DNA of 64,000 nucleotides from Lachnospiraceae bacterium (GTDB lineage: Bacteria > Bacillota > Clostridia > Lachnospirales > Lachnospiraceae). The translations under genes and the position numbers were made by a program. The stretch is taken from positions 1-64,000 of the forward strand of contig JAJQDT010000128.1 of the NCBI GenBank assembly GCA_021202075.1. Reading direction: 5' to 3'. The stretch's first letter is position 1, and every line of letters starts with the position of its first letter. The notes below the pieces were generated by a model. That model was not told the origin of the DNA. It searched no databases and saw only the letters and a list, made by a program, of their open reading frames with translations. This document shows, piece by piece, positions 28,469 through 39,130 of the stretch.

Positions 28469-29656
28469 ATGAATAAGGTACAATCCTGGGGAAGCATTAT
28501 TTTGTTTTGTATTCTGATTTTCGGATTCGGTATTGTGACACTGGTCAGCCCGGATGCCGAATACTCCAAGACAGAAAACCGCACGCTTGCGCAGATGCCC
28601 AAAGTGCGCCTGCAAACCATTCTGGACGGAACCTTTGAATCCGACTATGAGGAGTATCTGACGGATCAGTTTGTGCTGCGGGATAGCTGGATCGCGCTGA
28701 AAACCACCGTAGAGCGGGCGGCCGGGCGGACACAGATCAATGATATTTATTTTGCGGAGGATGATTACCTGATTGAGGCGCACACCGGTACGTTTACCGC
28801 GGCACAGGCGCAGACCAATATTCAGCTTCTGGCGCAGTTTGCGGAGCAGTACGCGGCAGTGTTTGGAACCGATCATATGACGGTGATGATCATACCGAAC
28901 GCCGTCGACATTTTGCGCGAGAAGCTGCCGGCTTTTGCGAGTCCCTACGATGAAGAGGAATATCTGACTCAGATTGAGACCGCACTTGCGGAAGTACTTG
29001 CGGAGACCGCTGCGGTGGCGGATGCAGAGGATGAACCGGCGAGTGTCTGGTTTGACGCCCGTTCCGTTCTTTCGGAACACAGCGGCGAGGAGATTTATTA
29101 TCGCACGGACCATCACTGGAAGACATTGGGGGCGTTTTATGTTTATCAGGCCTGGGCAGCACCGCAGGGGTTTGCGGTTCCGGCTTTGGAGCAATATGAG
29201 ATTGAGACGGTGACGGATTCCTTTGAGGGCACTATCCAGTCGAAGCTGGGCATTCACACGGTAACAGACTCAATTGAACTGTTCCGGAACACGGAGGAGC
29301 CTGCTTATACGGTGGAGATGGACAAAAGCGGGGAGCTTCTTGAGAGCATCTACGATTATTCTGCTTTAGAGACGAAAAGCAAATATGATATTTTCTTTGG
29401 AGGAAACAACGCGCTCACGCAGATCAGAACGCAGGCGGAGACGGGGCGGAAAATCCTGGTGATCAAGGATTCCTACGCGCACTGCTTTGTACCGTTTTTG
29501 ATTTCTGAATTTGATGAAATTGACGTGCTGGACATCCGCTATTACAATCAGGAGCTCAGTGCGCTGATCAGCGAGGGGGAATATACGGATCTGCTCTTTT
29601 TGTATAATGCCTCCGGATTTGCAGAGGATACGTCTCTGACGAAGCTGTTGTACTAA
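28469..29656 (+). CDS. DHHW family protein (AlgJ/AlgX-like SGNH fold)
   Basis: YYRTDHHWKTLGAFYVYQAW; KDSYAHCFVPFL. Confidence 0.85.
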   Translation: MNKVQSWGSIILFCILIFGFGIVTLVSPDAEYSKTENRTLAQMPKVRLQTILDGTFESDYEEYLTDQFVLRDSWIALKTTVERAAGRTQINDIYFAEDDYLIEAHTGTFTAAQAQTNIQLLAQFAEQYAAVFGTDHMTVMIIPNAVDILREKLPAFASPYDEEEYLTQIETALAEVLAETAAVADAEDEPASVWFDARSVLSEHSGEEIYYRTDHHWKTLGAFYVYQAWAAPQGFAVPALEQYEIETVTDSFEGTIQSKLGIHTVTDSIELFRNTEEPAYTVEMDKSGELLESIYDYSALETKSKYDIFFGGNNALTQIRTQAETGRKILVIKDSYAHCFVPFLISEFDEIDVLDIRYYNQELSALISEGEYTDLLFLYNASGFAEDTSLTKLLY

Positions 29657-29756
29657 TTAAACCAAGGCCTGACTTTATGTGCGGTTGGGCGGTCTGCTGG
29701 TCGAGAGAACGAGTCCAAAACAGAATATACAGATTCTGGAAAGAGAGGAAAAATAA

Positions 29757-31677
<1,921 letters not shown>

Positions 31678-31701
31678 GAGTCAGACAGGAAAATTCTGTA
31701 A

Positions 31702-31731
31702 AAGACCTGGGGAATTCCCCGGGTCTTTTTA
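31702..31731 (+). terminator. Terminator after eno
   Basis: AAAGACCTGGGGAATTCCCCGGGTCTTTTT. Confidence 0.85.
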
Positions 31732-32122
31732 TATGGGGTGCGGGGATGACGTGATATGCAATGGGAACTGGACCATTATATCGGTATGCAGTCTGCTACA
31801 TGATTTTGTGTGCTGGCCGTGCATTTCATACAGCATCTGCGAAAATTCGACAATATATTACAAAACATTACATAATATTACAAAAATATTACGCACGCCT
31901 CAGACGGCCCCTTAAATTTGCTAAATAGAACAAAAAATCGCGAAAATTAAGCAAATTCAAAGAATTGGGCTGAAGCAGGCTAAACCGGAAACGGATGAAA
32001 AAACTCTGAAAATACGGCAAAATTATCCATAATAGAACAAAAAACGCATTATAAAACTCGAAATAATACAAAATGAGAAGTTACTTGTCAAACGAAAATA
32101 TTACAAATTTATGAAAAAAGTG

Positions 32123-32151
32123 TTGACATATGGAGTGCGAGCATTTATAAT
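32123..32151 (+). promoter_or_regulatory. Consensus promoter TTGACA-17-TATAAT upstream of the cell wall hydrolase gene
   Basis: Perfect -35 and -10 hexamers with 17-bp spacer. Confidence 0.8.
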
Positions 32152-32248
32152 ACAGATACGTGAACGCGGCGGGTATAAACAATAAGGGGCACAGTCGATC
32201 CCGATGGGGAGACGGATCGAAAGAAGTCAGATGCACAGGAGAGTTTAT

Positions 32249-33052
32249 ATGCTGTTAGTAAACGGAAAAAGGTCTTTGATTCGCCTTATGAAATTCTGGC
32301 AGTGCCTGAGGGCAGCTGTACTGTTGCTGCTTGGTATTTTCCTGACCGGCTGTATTACATGGATGATTTCAGAGGTTCATGTCGGGGATACCGGCGTGGT
32401 GTACGCAGTAAGTTCGTCTGCGCAGGATGGGAAAACCCATGAAGTGCAGGCCGGACTGATGGGCGTTGTAAATGGCGTAGCCGATATGGAGCGCTACTCG
32501 GACGAGACCAGAGTGGTGAGCGTGGCGGATTCAGAAGACGAGGTGCTGGCAGGAGCCAGCGGTGTAGACAGGAGAGCGATTCGTAAATCATCTTTTTCGC
32601 AGTCCACTTCGACAGCCAGGACGCTTGGCTATCTCGCCGTGCAGATGGTGGAGAACAATCAGATGTCTGAGACCGACTATTATACGCTGCTTCGGATTGT
32701 TGAAGCGGAAGCAACCGGTTCGGATCTCGTGAGCAAGATGATGGTGGCGGGTGTTGTGCTGAACAGGACGAAGGATTCCCACTTCCCCGATACGATTTAT
32801 GATGTCGTATGGCAGGATTCCCAGTTCCAGCCGACTGTGGATGGCAGAATTTACTCCTGCAGCGTGACGGATGAGACCATAGAGGCGGTGGAGCGGGTGC
32901 TTTCCGGCGAGGATTACTCGCAGGGCGCGCTGTTCTTTGTGGCTCGTGATTCGGCAGATACTTCCAACCTGTACTGGTTTGATTCCAGCCTGGTGTGGCT
33001 GTTCGAATACGGAGGACATGACTACTACACCTTTGGGGATTATGTAAGCTGA
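32249..33052 (+). CDS. Cell wall hydrolase, SleB/Hydrolase_2-like
   Basis: LLRIVEAEATGSDLVSKMMVAGVVLNRTKDSHFPDTIYDVVWQDSQFQP…. Confidence 0.85.
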   Translation: MLLVNGKRSLIRLMKFWQCLRAAVLLLLGIFLTGCITWMISEVHVGDTGVVYAVSSSAQDGKTHEVQAGLMGVVNGVADMERYSDETRVVSVADSEDEVLAGASGVDRRAIRKSSFSQSTSTARTLGYLAVQMVENNQMSETDYYTLLRIVEAEATGSDLVSKMMVAGVVLNRTKDSHFPDTIYDVVWQDSQFQPTVDGRIYSCSVTDETIEAVERVLSGEDYSQGALFFVARDSADTSNLYWFDSSLVWLFEYGGHDYYTFGDYVS

Positions 33053-33081
33053 ATGAAAAAAACACAGAAAAAGCACAGAAA

Positions 33082-33118
33082 AAGCGGTTGCATTTGTTAT
33101 TGCAACGGCTTTTTTCGT
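33082..33118 (+). terminator. Terminator
   Basis: AGCGGTTGCA…TGCAACGGCTTTTTT. Confidence 0.7.
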
Positions 33119-33282
33119 GTGATATGATAATACACGGCACCGGATATCCCATCCATAGGGCGAATGGGATGTTTGACGATCGAAGCGAAGCGGAGATTCG
33201 AACGTGTAAAGCACAGAGAAATCCGAAGTGCCGTACTTTTTTATAGCACAAATAATAGAACAGAAAAAAGGATGACTTTGAG

Positions 33283-34788
33283 ATGAATGTAATGTATAAC
33301 AGTACAAGAAATGCCGGTCTTCGTGTGACGGCATCACAGGCGATTTTGAAAGGACTGGCGGAGGATGGCGGTCTGTTTGTGCCGGAACGAATCCCGCAGA
33401 TGGACGTCTCTTTGGAGACTCTTGCCGGGATGTCATATCAGGAGACGGCCTATGCGGTAATGAAACAGTTTCTTACGGACTATACGGAGGAGGAGCTGAA
33501 GGAATGTATCAGCAGAGCCTATGATGAAAAATTTGATACCGGAGAGATCGCTCCGCTGCACGAGGCGGGAGGCGCTTATTATCTGGAACTGTTCCATGGC
33601 GCGACGATCGCCTTTAAGGACATGGCGCTGTCGATCCTTCCGCATCTGATGACGACGGCGGCGCGGAAGAATCAGGAGCAGCATGAGATTGTGATTCTGA
33701 CCGCGACCTCCGGGGACACGGGAAAAGCGGCGCTTGCCGGGTTCGCGGACGTTCCGGGGACAAGGATCATTGTTTTTTACCCGAAGAATGGGGTCAGCCC
33801 GGTACAGGAAAAACAGATGGTGACACAGAAGGGCGCGAACACCTGTGTGATTGGCATTCATGGGAATTTTGATGACGCGCAGACCGGTGTAAAGAAGCTG
33901 TTTTCTGACAGGGAGCTGGAGGCGGAGCTGCGTAAAGAAGGCTTTTGCTTTTCTTCGGCAAACTCCATCAACATTGGCCGGCTGGTACCGCAGATTGTAT
34001 ATTATGTGTATGCATACGGCCGCCTGCTGAATAAGGGAGTGATCGCCGCCGGGGAGCCGATGAATGTGGTCGTTCCGACCGGAAATTTCGGCAATATCCT
34101 GGCTGCGTTCTATGCGAAGCAGATGGGGCTTCCGATTGGAAGGCTGATCTGCGCTTCGAATGAAAATAAAGTCCTGTATGACTTTTTCCGGACAGGCATC
34201 TACGACCGGAACCGGGAGTTCGTCCTGACTTCATCCCCGTCCATGGATATCCTGATTTCCAGCAATCTGGAGCGCCTGATCTATCACGCGGCCGGAAAGG
34301 ATGCGAATAAAAACGCCGCACTGATGCGTGAACTGACCGGGAAGGGACGCTATCAGGTGACTGAGGAAATGCGGGATGCGATGCGTGATTTCTCCGGCGG
34401 ATATGCGACGGAGGAGCAGACTTTTGCGGAGATCCGGCGCGTCTATGGGCAGTATGGATACGTCCTTGACACGCACACGGCGGTAGCTTCGAGTGTGTAC
34501 CACACCTCCTTTGCGCAGGAATGCGGGGACATACCGGCGGTGATCGCGTCTACAGCGAGCCCGTATAAGTTTGCCCGCAGCGTGATGGCGGCGATTGATG
34601 GGGCAGCGGACGATAAGGATGATTTTGCCCTGATTGAGGATCTGCACCGGATCGCGGGCACACAGATTCCACGTGCGATTGAGGAGATTCGCACAGCTCC
34701 GGTGCTGCACGATACGGTGATAGAAAAAGATGAGATGAAAGCCGCGGTAAAACGGTTTCTGCTTTCAGAAAGGGGAACGGCACTATGA
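33283..34788 (+). CDS. thrC: Threonine synthase
   Basis: MYNSTRNAGLRVTASQAILKGLAEDGGLFVP; HGATIAFKDMALS; TATSGDTGKAALAGF. Confidence 0.95.
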   Translation: MNVMYNSTRNAGLRVTASQAILKGLAEDGGLFVPERIPQMDVSLETLAGMSYQETAYAVMKQFLTDYTEEELKECISRAYDEKFDTGEIAPLHEAGGAYYLELFHGATIAFKDMALSILPHLMTTAARKNQEQHEIVILTATSGDTGKAALAGFADVPGTRIIVFYPKNGVSPVQEKQMVTQKGANTCVIGIHGNFDDAQTGVKKLFSDRELEAELRKEGFCFSSANSINIGRLVPQIVYYVYAYGRLLNKGVIAAGEPMNVVVPTGNFGNILAAFYAKQMGLPIGRLICASNENKVLYDFFRTGIYDRNREFVLTSSPSMDILISSNLERLIYHAAGKDANKNAALMRELTGKGRYQVTEEMRDAMRDFSGGYATEEQTFAEIRRVYGQYGYVLDTHTAVASSVYHTSFAQECGDIPAVIASTASPYKFARSVMAAIDGAADDKDDFALIEDLHRIAGTQIPRAIEEIRTAPVLHDTVIEKDEMKAAVKRFLLSERGTAL

Positions 34789-35138
34789 CAGACAATTCTT
34801 TTTATATTCTGATTGATGTCTTCGTGGCAGGATGCGGGATTTACGTGATTGCCCAGTACCTGTTTATGGTAAAGACAAGGAGTCTGCGGCAGAATATGAT
34901 GCTCCCGAAAGAGCTTTCCGTTGAAAAATGTAAAGATGTGGAAGGCTATATAAAGGCGATCGGCACAAAGCTGCTTCTGTTCGGGATCGCGGCGACCGTC
35001 TGCGGCTGTATCAGTCTTGTGCAGGATTTTGCAGGATTTTATAATATTTACGTTTCGATGGGCGCGATGGTTGTGTTCATTGTTTTGTGCATCTGGTACG
35101 GCCGCGAATCGAAAAAGGCGATTGATAAGTTCTGGTGA
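34785..35138 (+). CDS. Small membrane protein of unknown function (ATGA overlap with thrC)
   Basis: About 3 predicted TM segments; translationally coupled position. Confidence 0.7.
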   Translation: MTDNSFYILIDVFVAGCGIYVIAQYLFMVKTRSLRQNMMLPKELSVEKCKDVEGYIKAIGTKLLLFGIAATVCGCISLVQDFAGFYNIYVSMGAMVVFIVLCIWYGRESKKAIDKFW

Positions 35139-35290
35139 TCGTGGATGGGGGAGAAGAGCGTTCCCCCTATCCGATTGGACTGCGATTCGCGTATCAGACG
35201 GTGTAAGACGTTTTCACTTGCGGGCAGGATGGTCGGCTGGGGAGTCGGAACCCTCCCTGCGCATACAATAAGGGGAATCGGAGGGTAATT

Positions 35291-36052
35291 ATGAAGAAAC
35301 GAAATGACAGAGTGTCTAATTTTTTGCGGTTCTTTTTTCTGGGACTGGCAATCGCGCTGCTGGTTTTGCTGGCAGTGATTCTGGTGAGCGTTTATCGAAG
35401 CTCACAAAGAGAGATTGCGGATGACAATCTTGTGATTGTAGATGATACGGAAGCCATCACGGAGATGCTGACAGAGACGGAAACGGATACGGAGACAGAA
35501 ACAGAGTCAGAGACAGAAACAGAATCGAAGGCGGAGGCCGAAACGGAAGGGGAAACCGGGGAGATTTTGCAGACGGAGCAGGAATCCGAAACGGATGCCC
35601 AGGCGGTGACCGGAACGGCTGTGCAGAGCAGCCAGGAGGAGACGGATGAGACAGATTCCTCTGCCACTGCATCGAGCGCGCAGACAACAGAGGCGTCGGA
35701 TACGCAGACCCAGTCAGATACCGGCGATGCGGATGCGCAGGCGCAGGCGGTGGATGGAAGTATCATCGTGATTGAAGACGTGACATCGGATGACACAACG
35801 ACGGATTCTTCTGCTACAGAGGCTGCGGAAGAGACGACTGCTGCCGTGGAATCGACCGGCGTGTATTCGACGCTGAATGCAGACTGCAACTTTCGCAGTG
35901 AGGCGGGCTATGAGGATGAATACGGCAATGACACCACGATTGGCGTTTATTCCGCCGGCACGATGGTGGAGGTTCTTGAGACGCCGGGCGGCTGGACAAA
36001 GGTGAAGATTGACGGCGTGATCGGGTATGTCGGCGCGCAGTTCGTAGAGTGA
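35291..36052 (+). CDS. Membrane-anchored SH3-like domain protein with Glu/Thr/Ser-rich stalk
   Basis: N-term TM; TETETDTETETESETETES; C-term NADCNFRSEAG…GTMVEVLETPGGWTKVKIDGVIGYVGAQFVE. Confidence 0.8.
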   Translation: MKKRNDRVSNFLRFFFLGLAIALLVLLAVILVSVYRSSQREIADDNLVIVDDTEAITEMLTETETDTETETESETETESKAEAETEGETGEILQTEQESETDAQAVTGTAVQSSQEETDETDSSATASSAQTTEASDTQTQSDTGDADAQAQAVDGSIIVIEDVTSDDTTTDSSATEAAEETTAAVESTGVYSTLNADCNFRSEAGYEDEYGNDTTIGVYSAGTMVEVLETPGGWTKVKIDGVIGYVGAQFVE

Positions 36053-36056
36053 GGGT

Positions 36057-38075
36057 GTGATGATTCTTTCCTGTCAGAATATTACGAAAGCGTTTGGTAC
36101 AGAGGTGATTGTCTCGGAGGCGTCGTTTCATCTGGAGGAGCGGGAAAAAGCCGCGCTTGTCGGGATAAACGGCGCCGGGAAGACGACGATTCTGCGAATG
36201 ATTACGGGCGAACTGGAGCCAGATGACGGTGTGATTTCCATTGCGAAGGGGAAAACCATCGGGTATTTGAAACAGCACCAGGATGTGAACAGCGAGGCAT
36301 CCATTTATTCAGAGCTGCTTGAAGTGAAACGGGATCTGCTTCAGATGGAGCAGAATCTGCGTCAAATGGAAGAGCAGATGAAGCTGCTGGCGGTGCAGAA
36401 GGATGGGGCCTGGCTCCGTGACCGGCAAGGTCAGGGGCATGGTCAGGCGGCGGTATACGAGGGCCAAAATCAATCGGCCAAAAGCGAATACGAAGCGCTC
36501 ATGGATCGCTACAATCGCGTCCTGACTGAATTTGAAAATCGAAATGGCTATGCAATCAGAAGCGAAGTGACCGGTGTACTGAAGGGACTGGGCTTTACGG
36601 AGGAGGAGTTTGACAAGCCGGTCTGTACGCTCTCCGGCGGACAGAAAACGCGTGTGGCGCTCGGCAGGCTACTTTTGACGGAGCCGGACATCCTGCTTCT
36701 GGACGAGCCGACGAACCACCTGGATCTGAATTCCATCGCTTGGCTGGAAAACTATCTGCTGAATTATGACAAGGCCGTGCTGATTGTCGCGCACGACCGC
36801 TATTTTCTGAACCGTGTCGTCACGAAAATCGTTGAGCTTGACAACACGCATGTGATGAGCTTCTCCGGAAATTACAGCGACTATGCGCAGAAAAAGGCGC
36901 AGCTGCGGGAGATTCAGTGGAAGGCATATCTGAACCAGCAGCAGGAAATCAAACATCAGGAAGCAGTGATTACGAAGCTGAAATCCTTTAACCGGGAAAA
37001 ATCCATAAAAAGGGCGGAGAGCCGGGAAAAAATGCTTGGGAAAATGGAGGTGCTCGAGAAGCCATATGAGGTCAGCGCGGATATGCATCTGCGGTTTTCC
37101 CCCCAGATCACCAGCGGCAATGACGTCCTGCAGGTGCGGCGCCTCGCCAAAGCCTGGCCGGGCAATCCCCTGTTTTCCGGTCTCGATTTTGACATTCGAA
37201 GAGGGGAGCGCGTCGCCATCATTGGCGATAATGGTACCGGCAAGACGACGATTTTAAAGATTATCAATGAGCTGGAACCGGCGGATGACGGTGAGGTGAC
37301 GACCGGAAGCCGTGTCCGGATCGGCTATTATGATCAGGAGCACCAGCAGCTGCACATGGAAAAGTCGCTGTTTGATGAGATTTCGGATGTCTATCCGGAC
37401 ATGACGGAGACGGAAATCCGCGGGGTGCTTGCATCGTTTCTGTTTACCGGAGATGATGTGTTTAAGCGTGTCAGCGAGTTGAGCGGCGGGGAACGCGGAC
37501 GCCTGGCCCTTGCGAGGCTGATGCTCTCAAGGGCGAACTTTCTGATTCTGGATGAGCCGACGAATCATCTCGATATCACATCGAAGGAGATTCTTGAGGA
37601 GGCATTGCGCAACTATTCCGGCACGGTTCTTTATGTGTCTCATGACCGTTATTTTATTAATCAGACAGCCACACGGATTCTGGAACTGAAAAACGGGAGC
37701 CTGATTAATTATATCGGGAATTATGATTATTATCTGGAAAAAGTGGAAGAGCTTACCAGGATTTACGGGAATGCAGCTGCGGCTGAAGCTGCGGTGAATG
37801 TTTCCGCATCAAAGGAGGATCGGGCGCGTCGCAAGGAGGAACAGACGCGGAAAAAGCGGCTGCAGAATGAACTGAAAAAGACGGAGGAGCGCATCTCTGA
37901 ACTCGAAGAGCGGGACCGCGAGATCGACGGGCTGCTTTTGAAGGAGGAGGTCTTCTTGGATGTGGAACGATGCACAGAGCTGACAATTGAGAAGGCAGCT
38001 GTGGCGGAAGAACTGGAACAGCTGTACGCCCGATGGGAGGAGCTCTCCGAGCTGCAGGAAGATTCCGCTTCGTAA
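36057..38075 (+). CDS. ABC-F family ATP-binding protein
   Basis: Two ATPase domains (GINGAGKTT; GDNGTGKTT), LSGGQKTR / LSGGERGR, C-terminal coiled coil. Confidence 0.93.
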   Translation: MMILSCQNITKAFGTEVIVSEASFHLEEREKAALVGINGAGKTTILRMITGELEPDDGVISIAKGKTIGYLKQHQDVNSEASIYSELLEVKRDLLQMEQNLRQMEEQMKLLAVQKDGAWLRDRQGQGHGQAAVYEGQNQSAKSEYEALMDRYNRVLTEFENRNGYAIRSEVTGVLKGLGFTEEEFDKPVCTLSGGQKTRVALGRLLLTEPDILLLDEPTNHLDLNSIAWLENYLLNYDKAVLIVAHDRYFLNRVVTKIVELDNTHVMSFSGNYSDYAQKKAQLREIQWKAYLNQQQEIKHQEAVITKLKSFNREKSIKRAESREKMLGKMEVLEKPYEVSADMHLRFSPQITSGNDVLQVRRLAKAWPGNPLFSGLDFDIRRGERVAIIGDNGTGKTTILKIINELEPADDGEVTTGSRVRIGYYDQEHQQLHMEKSLFDEISDVYPDMTETEIRGVLASFLFTGDDVFKRVSELSGGERGRLALARLMLSRANFLILDEPTNHLDITSKEILEEALRNYSGTVLYVSHDRYFINQTATRILELKNGSLINYIGNYDYYLEKVEELTRIYGNAAAAEAAVNVSASKEDRARRKEEQTRKKRLQNELKKTEERISELEERDREIDGLLLKEEVFLDVERCTELTIEKAAVAEELEQLYARWEELSELQEDSAS

Positions 38076-38229
38076 GGCGGGGGCACATTGACTGGTTCAT
38101 ACTTACTTTTATGAAAAAATACAGAAAGGATTCCTGCCCGGCATTGGCCGGGGCTCGTGCAGTGTATGAGAACAGGGAATTTTTTTAACGATTATATCAT
38201 CAGAAACAGAAGAAAGAAGAGGGACAAAG

Positions 38230-38862
38230 GTGTCTGATCATGAAATTTCAAAAGCGGTGGTGAAGAGGCTGCCGCGTTATTACCGGTATCTTGGGGATTT
38301 GATGAACGCAAAGGTCGAGCGGATTTCCTCGAACGAGCTCAGTGACCTGATGAATGTGACGGCCTCCCAGATCCGGCAGGACCTGAACAATTTTGGCGGA
38401 TTCGGGCAGCAGGGGTATGGTTATAATGTGAGATATCTTTATAACGAGATCGGAAAGATTTTAGGCCTGGATAAAACCTATGCAATGATCATTGTGGGAG
38501 GCGGGCATCTGGGGCAGGCGATTGCCAATTATGTAAAATTTGAAAAGCGGGGCTTTTCTATCAAAGGCATTTTCGACATCAATCCGGAGCTGAACGGGAA
38601 GCTGGTCCGTGGGATTCCGATCCGCATGACTGATGAGATGCCCGGGTTCCTGAAAGAGAACGAGATCCAGATTGCCGCGCTTACGCTCCCTAAAACCGGT
38701 GCGGAAATGGTGGTGCCGGTTCTGGTGGAGAATGGTGTAAAAGCCATCTGGAATTTCGCTCACACGGACCTGCATGTCCCGGACGACGTCGTTGTAGAAA
38801 ATGTTCACTTGTCTGAGAGCCTGATGCAGCTTTCTTATGATCTGAATCACAGGAAGGTATAA
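38230..38862 (+). CDS. rex: Redox-sensing transcriptional repressor Rex
   Basis: RLPRYYRYLGDL…ASQIRQDLNNFGGFGQQGYGYNV…IVGGGHLGQAIANY. Confidence 0.96.
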   Translation: MSDHEISKAVVKRLPRYYRYLGDLMNAKVERISSNELSDLMNVTASQIRQDLNNFGGFGQQGYGYNVRYLYNEIGKILGLDKTYAMIIVGGGHLGQAIANYVKFEKRGFSIKGIFDINPELNGKLVRGIPIRMTDEMPGFLKENEIQIAALTLPKTGAEMVVPVLVENGVKAIWNFAHTDLHVPDDVVVENVHLSESLMQLSYDLNHRKV

Positions 38863-38883
38863 GTTTTTCTGCGCTATGTCATA

Positions 38884-38967
38884 CGGGCTGCGTCGAGGCT
38901 TTTATGGCCTGCGATTCGCGCGTTAGGCGGTGCAAGCTGGGTAAGTTATTTCGCGACAGTTTCTAAG
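38884..38967 (-). repeat. Dispersed intergenic repeat family A, copy A5
   Basis: cgggctgcgtcgaggcttttatggcctgcgattcgcgcgttaggcggtgcaagctgggtaagttatttcgcgacag. Confidence 0.85.
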
Positions 38968-39130
38968 TTCATTTTAAACAGATCCTAAGATGTGATTTGG
39001 GCAGTTCGGGTAGTAACCTGGTATGGTATTGCGGCTTGCCCTGTGTTGTGGGGCGTTCCTGGCGCCGGAATGGGCGGGGCGCGGATCCTGCGGCCTGACA
39101 GCAGACCGCAGCATATTTGAGGTGATAGGG

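Noticed and set aside
28379-29257. Minus-strand ORF ending in family A repeat; and MNCDSRVRRCKMHRLFRDR peptides at 28382 and 63957
   Set aside because: Identical N-termini come from the shared DNA repeat, not from a real protein family.
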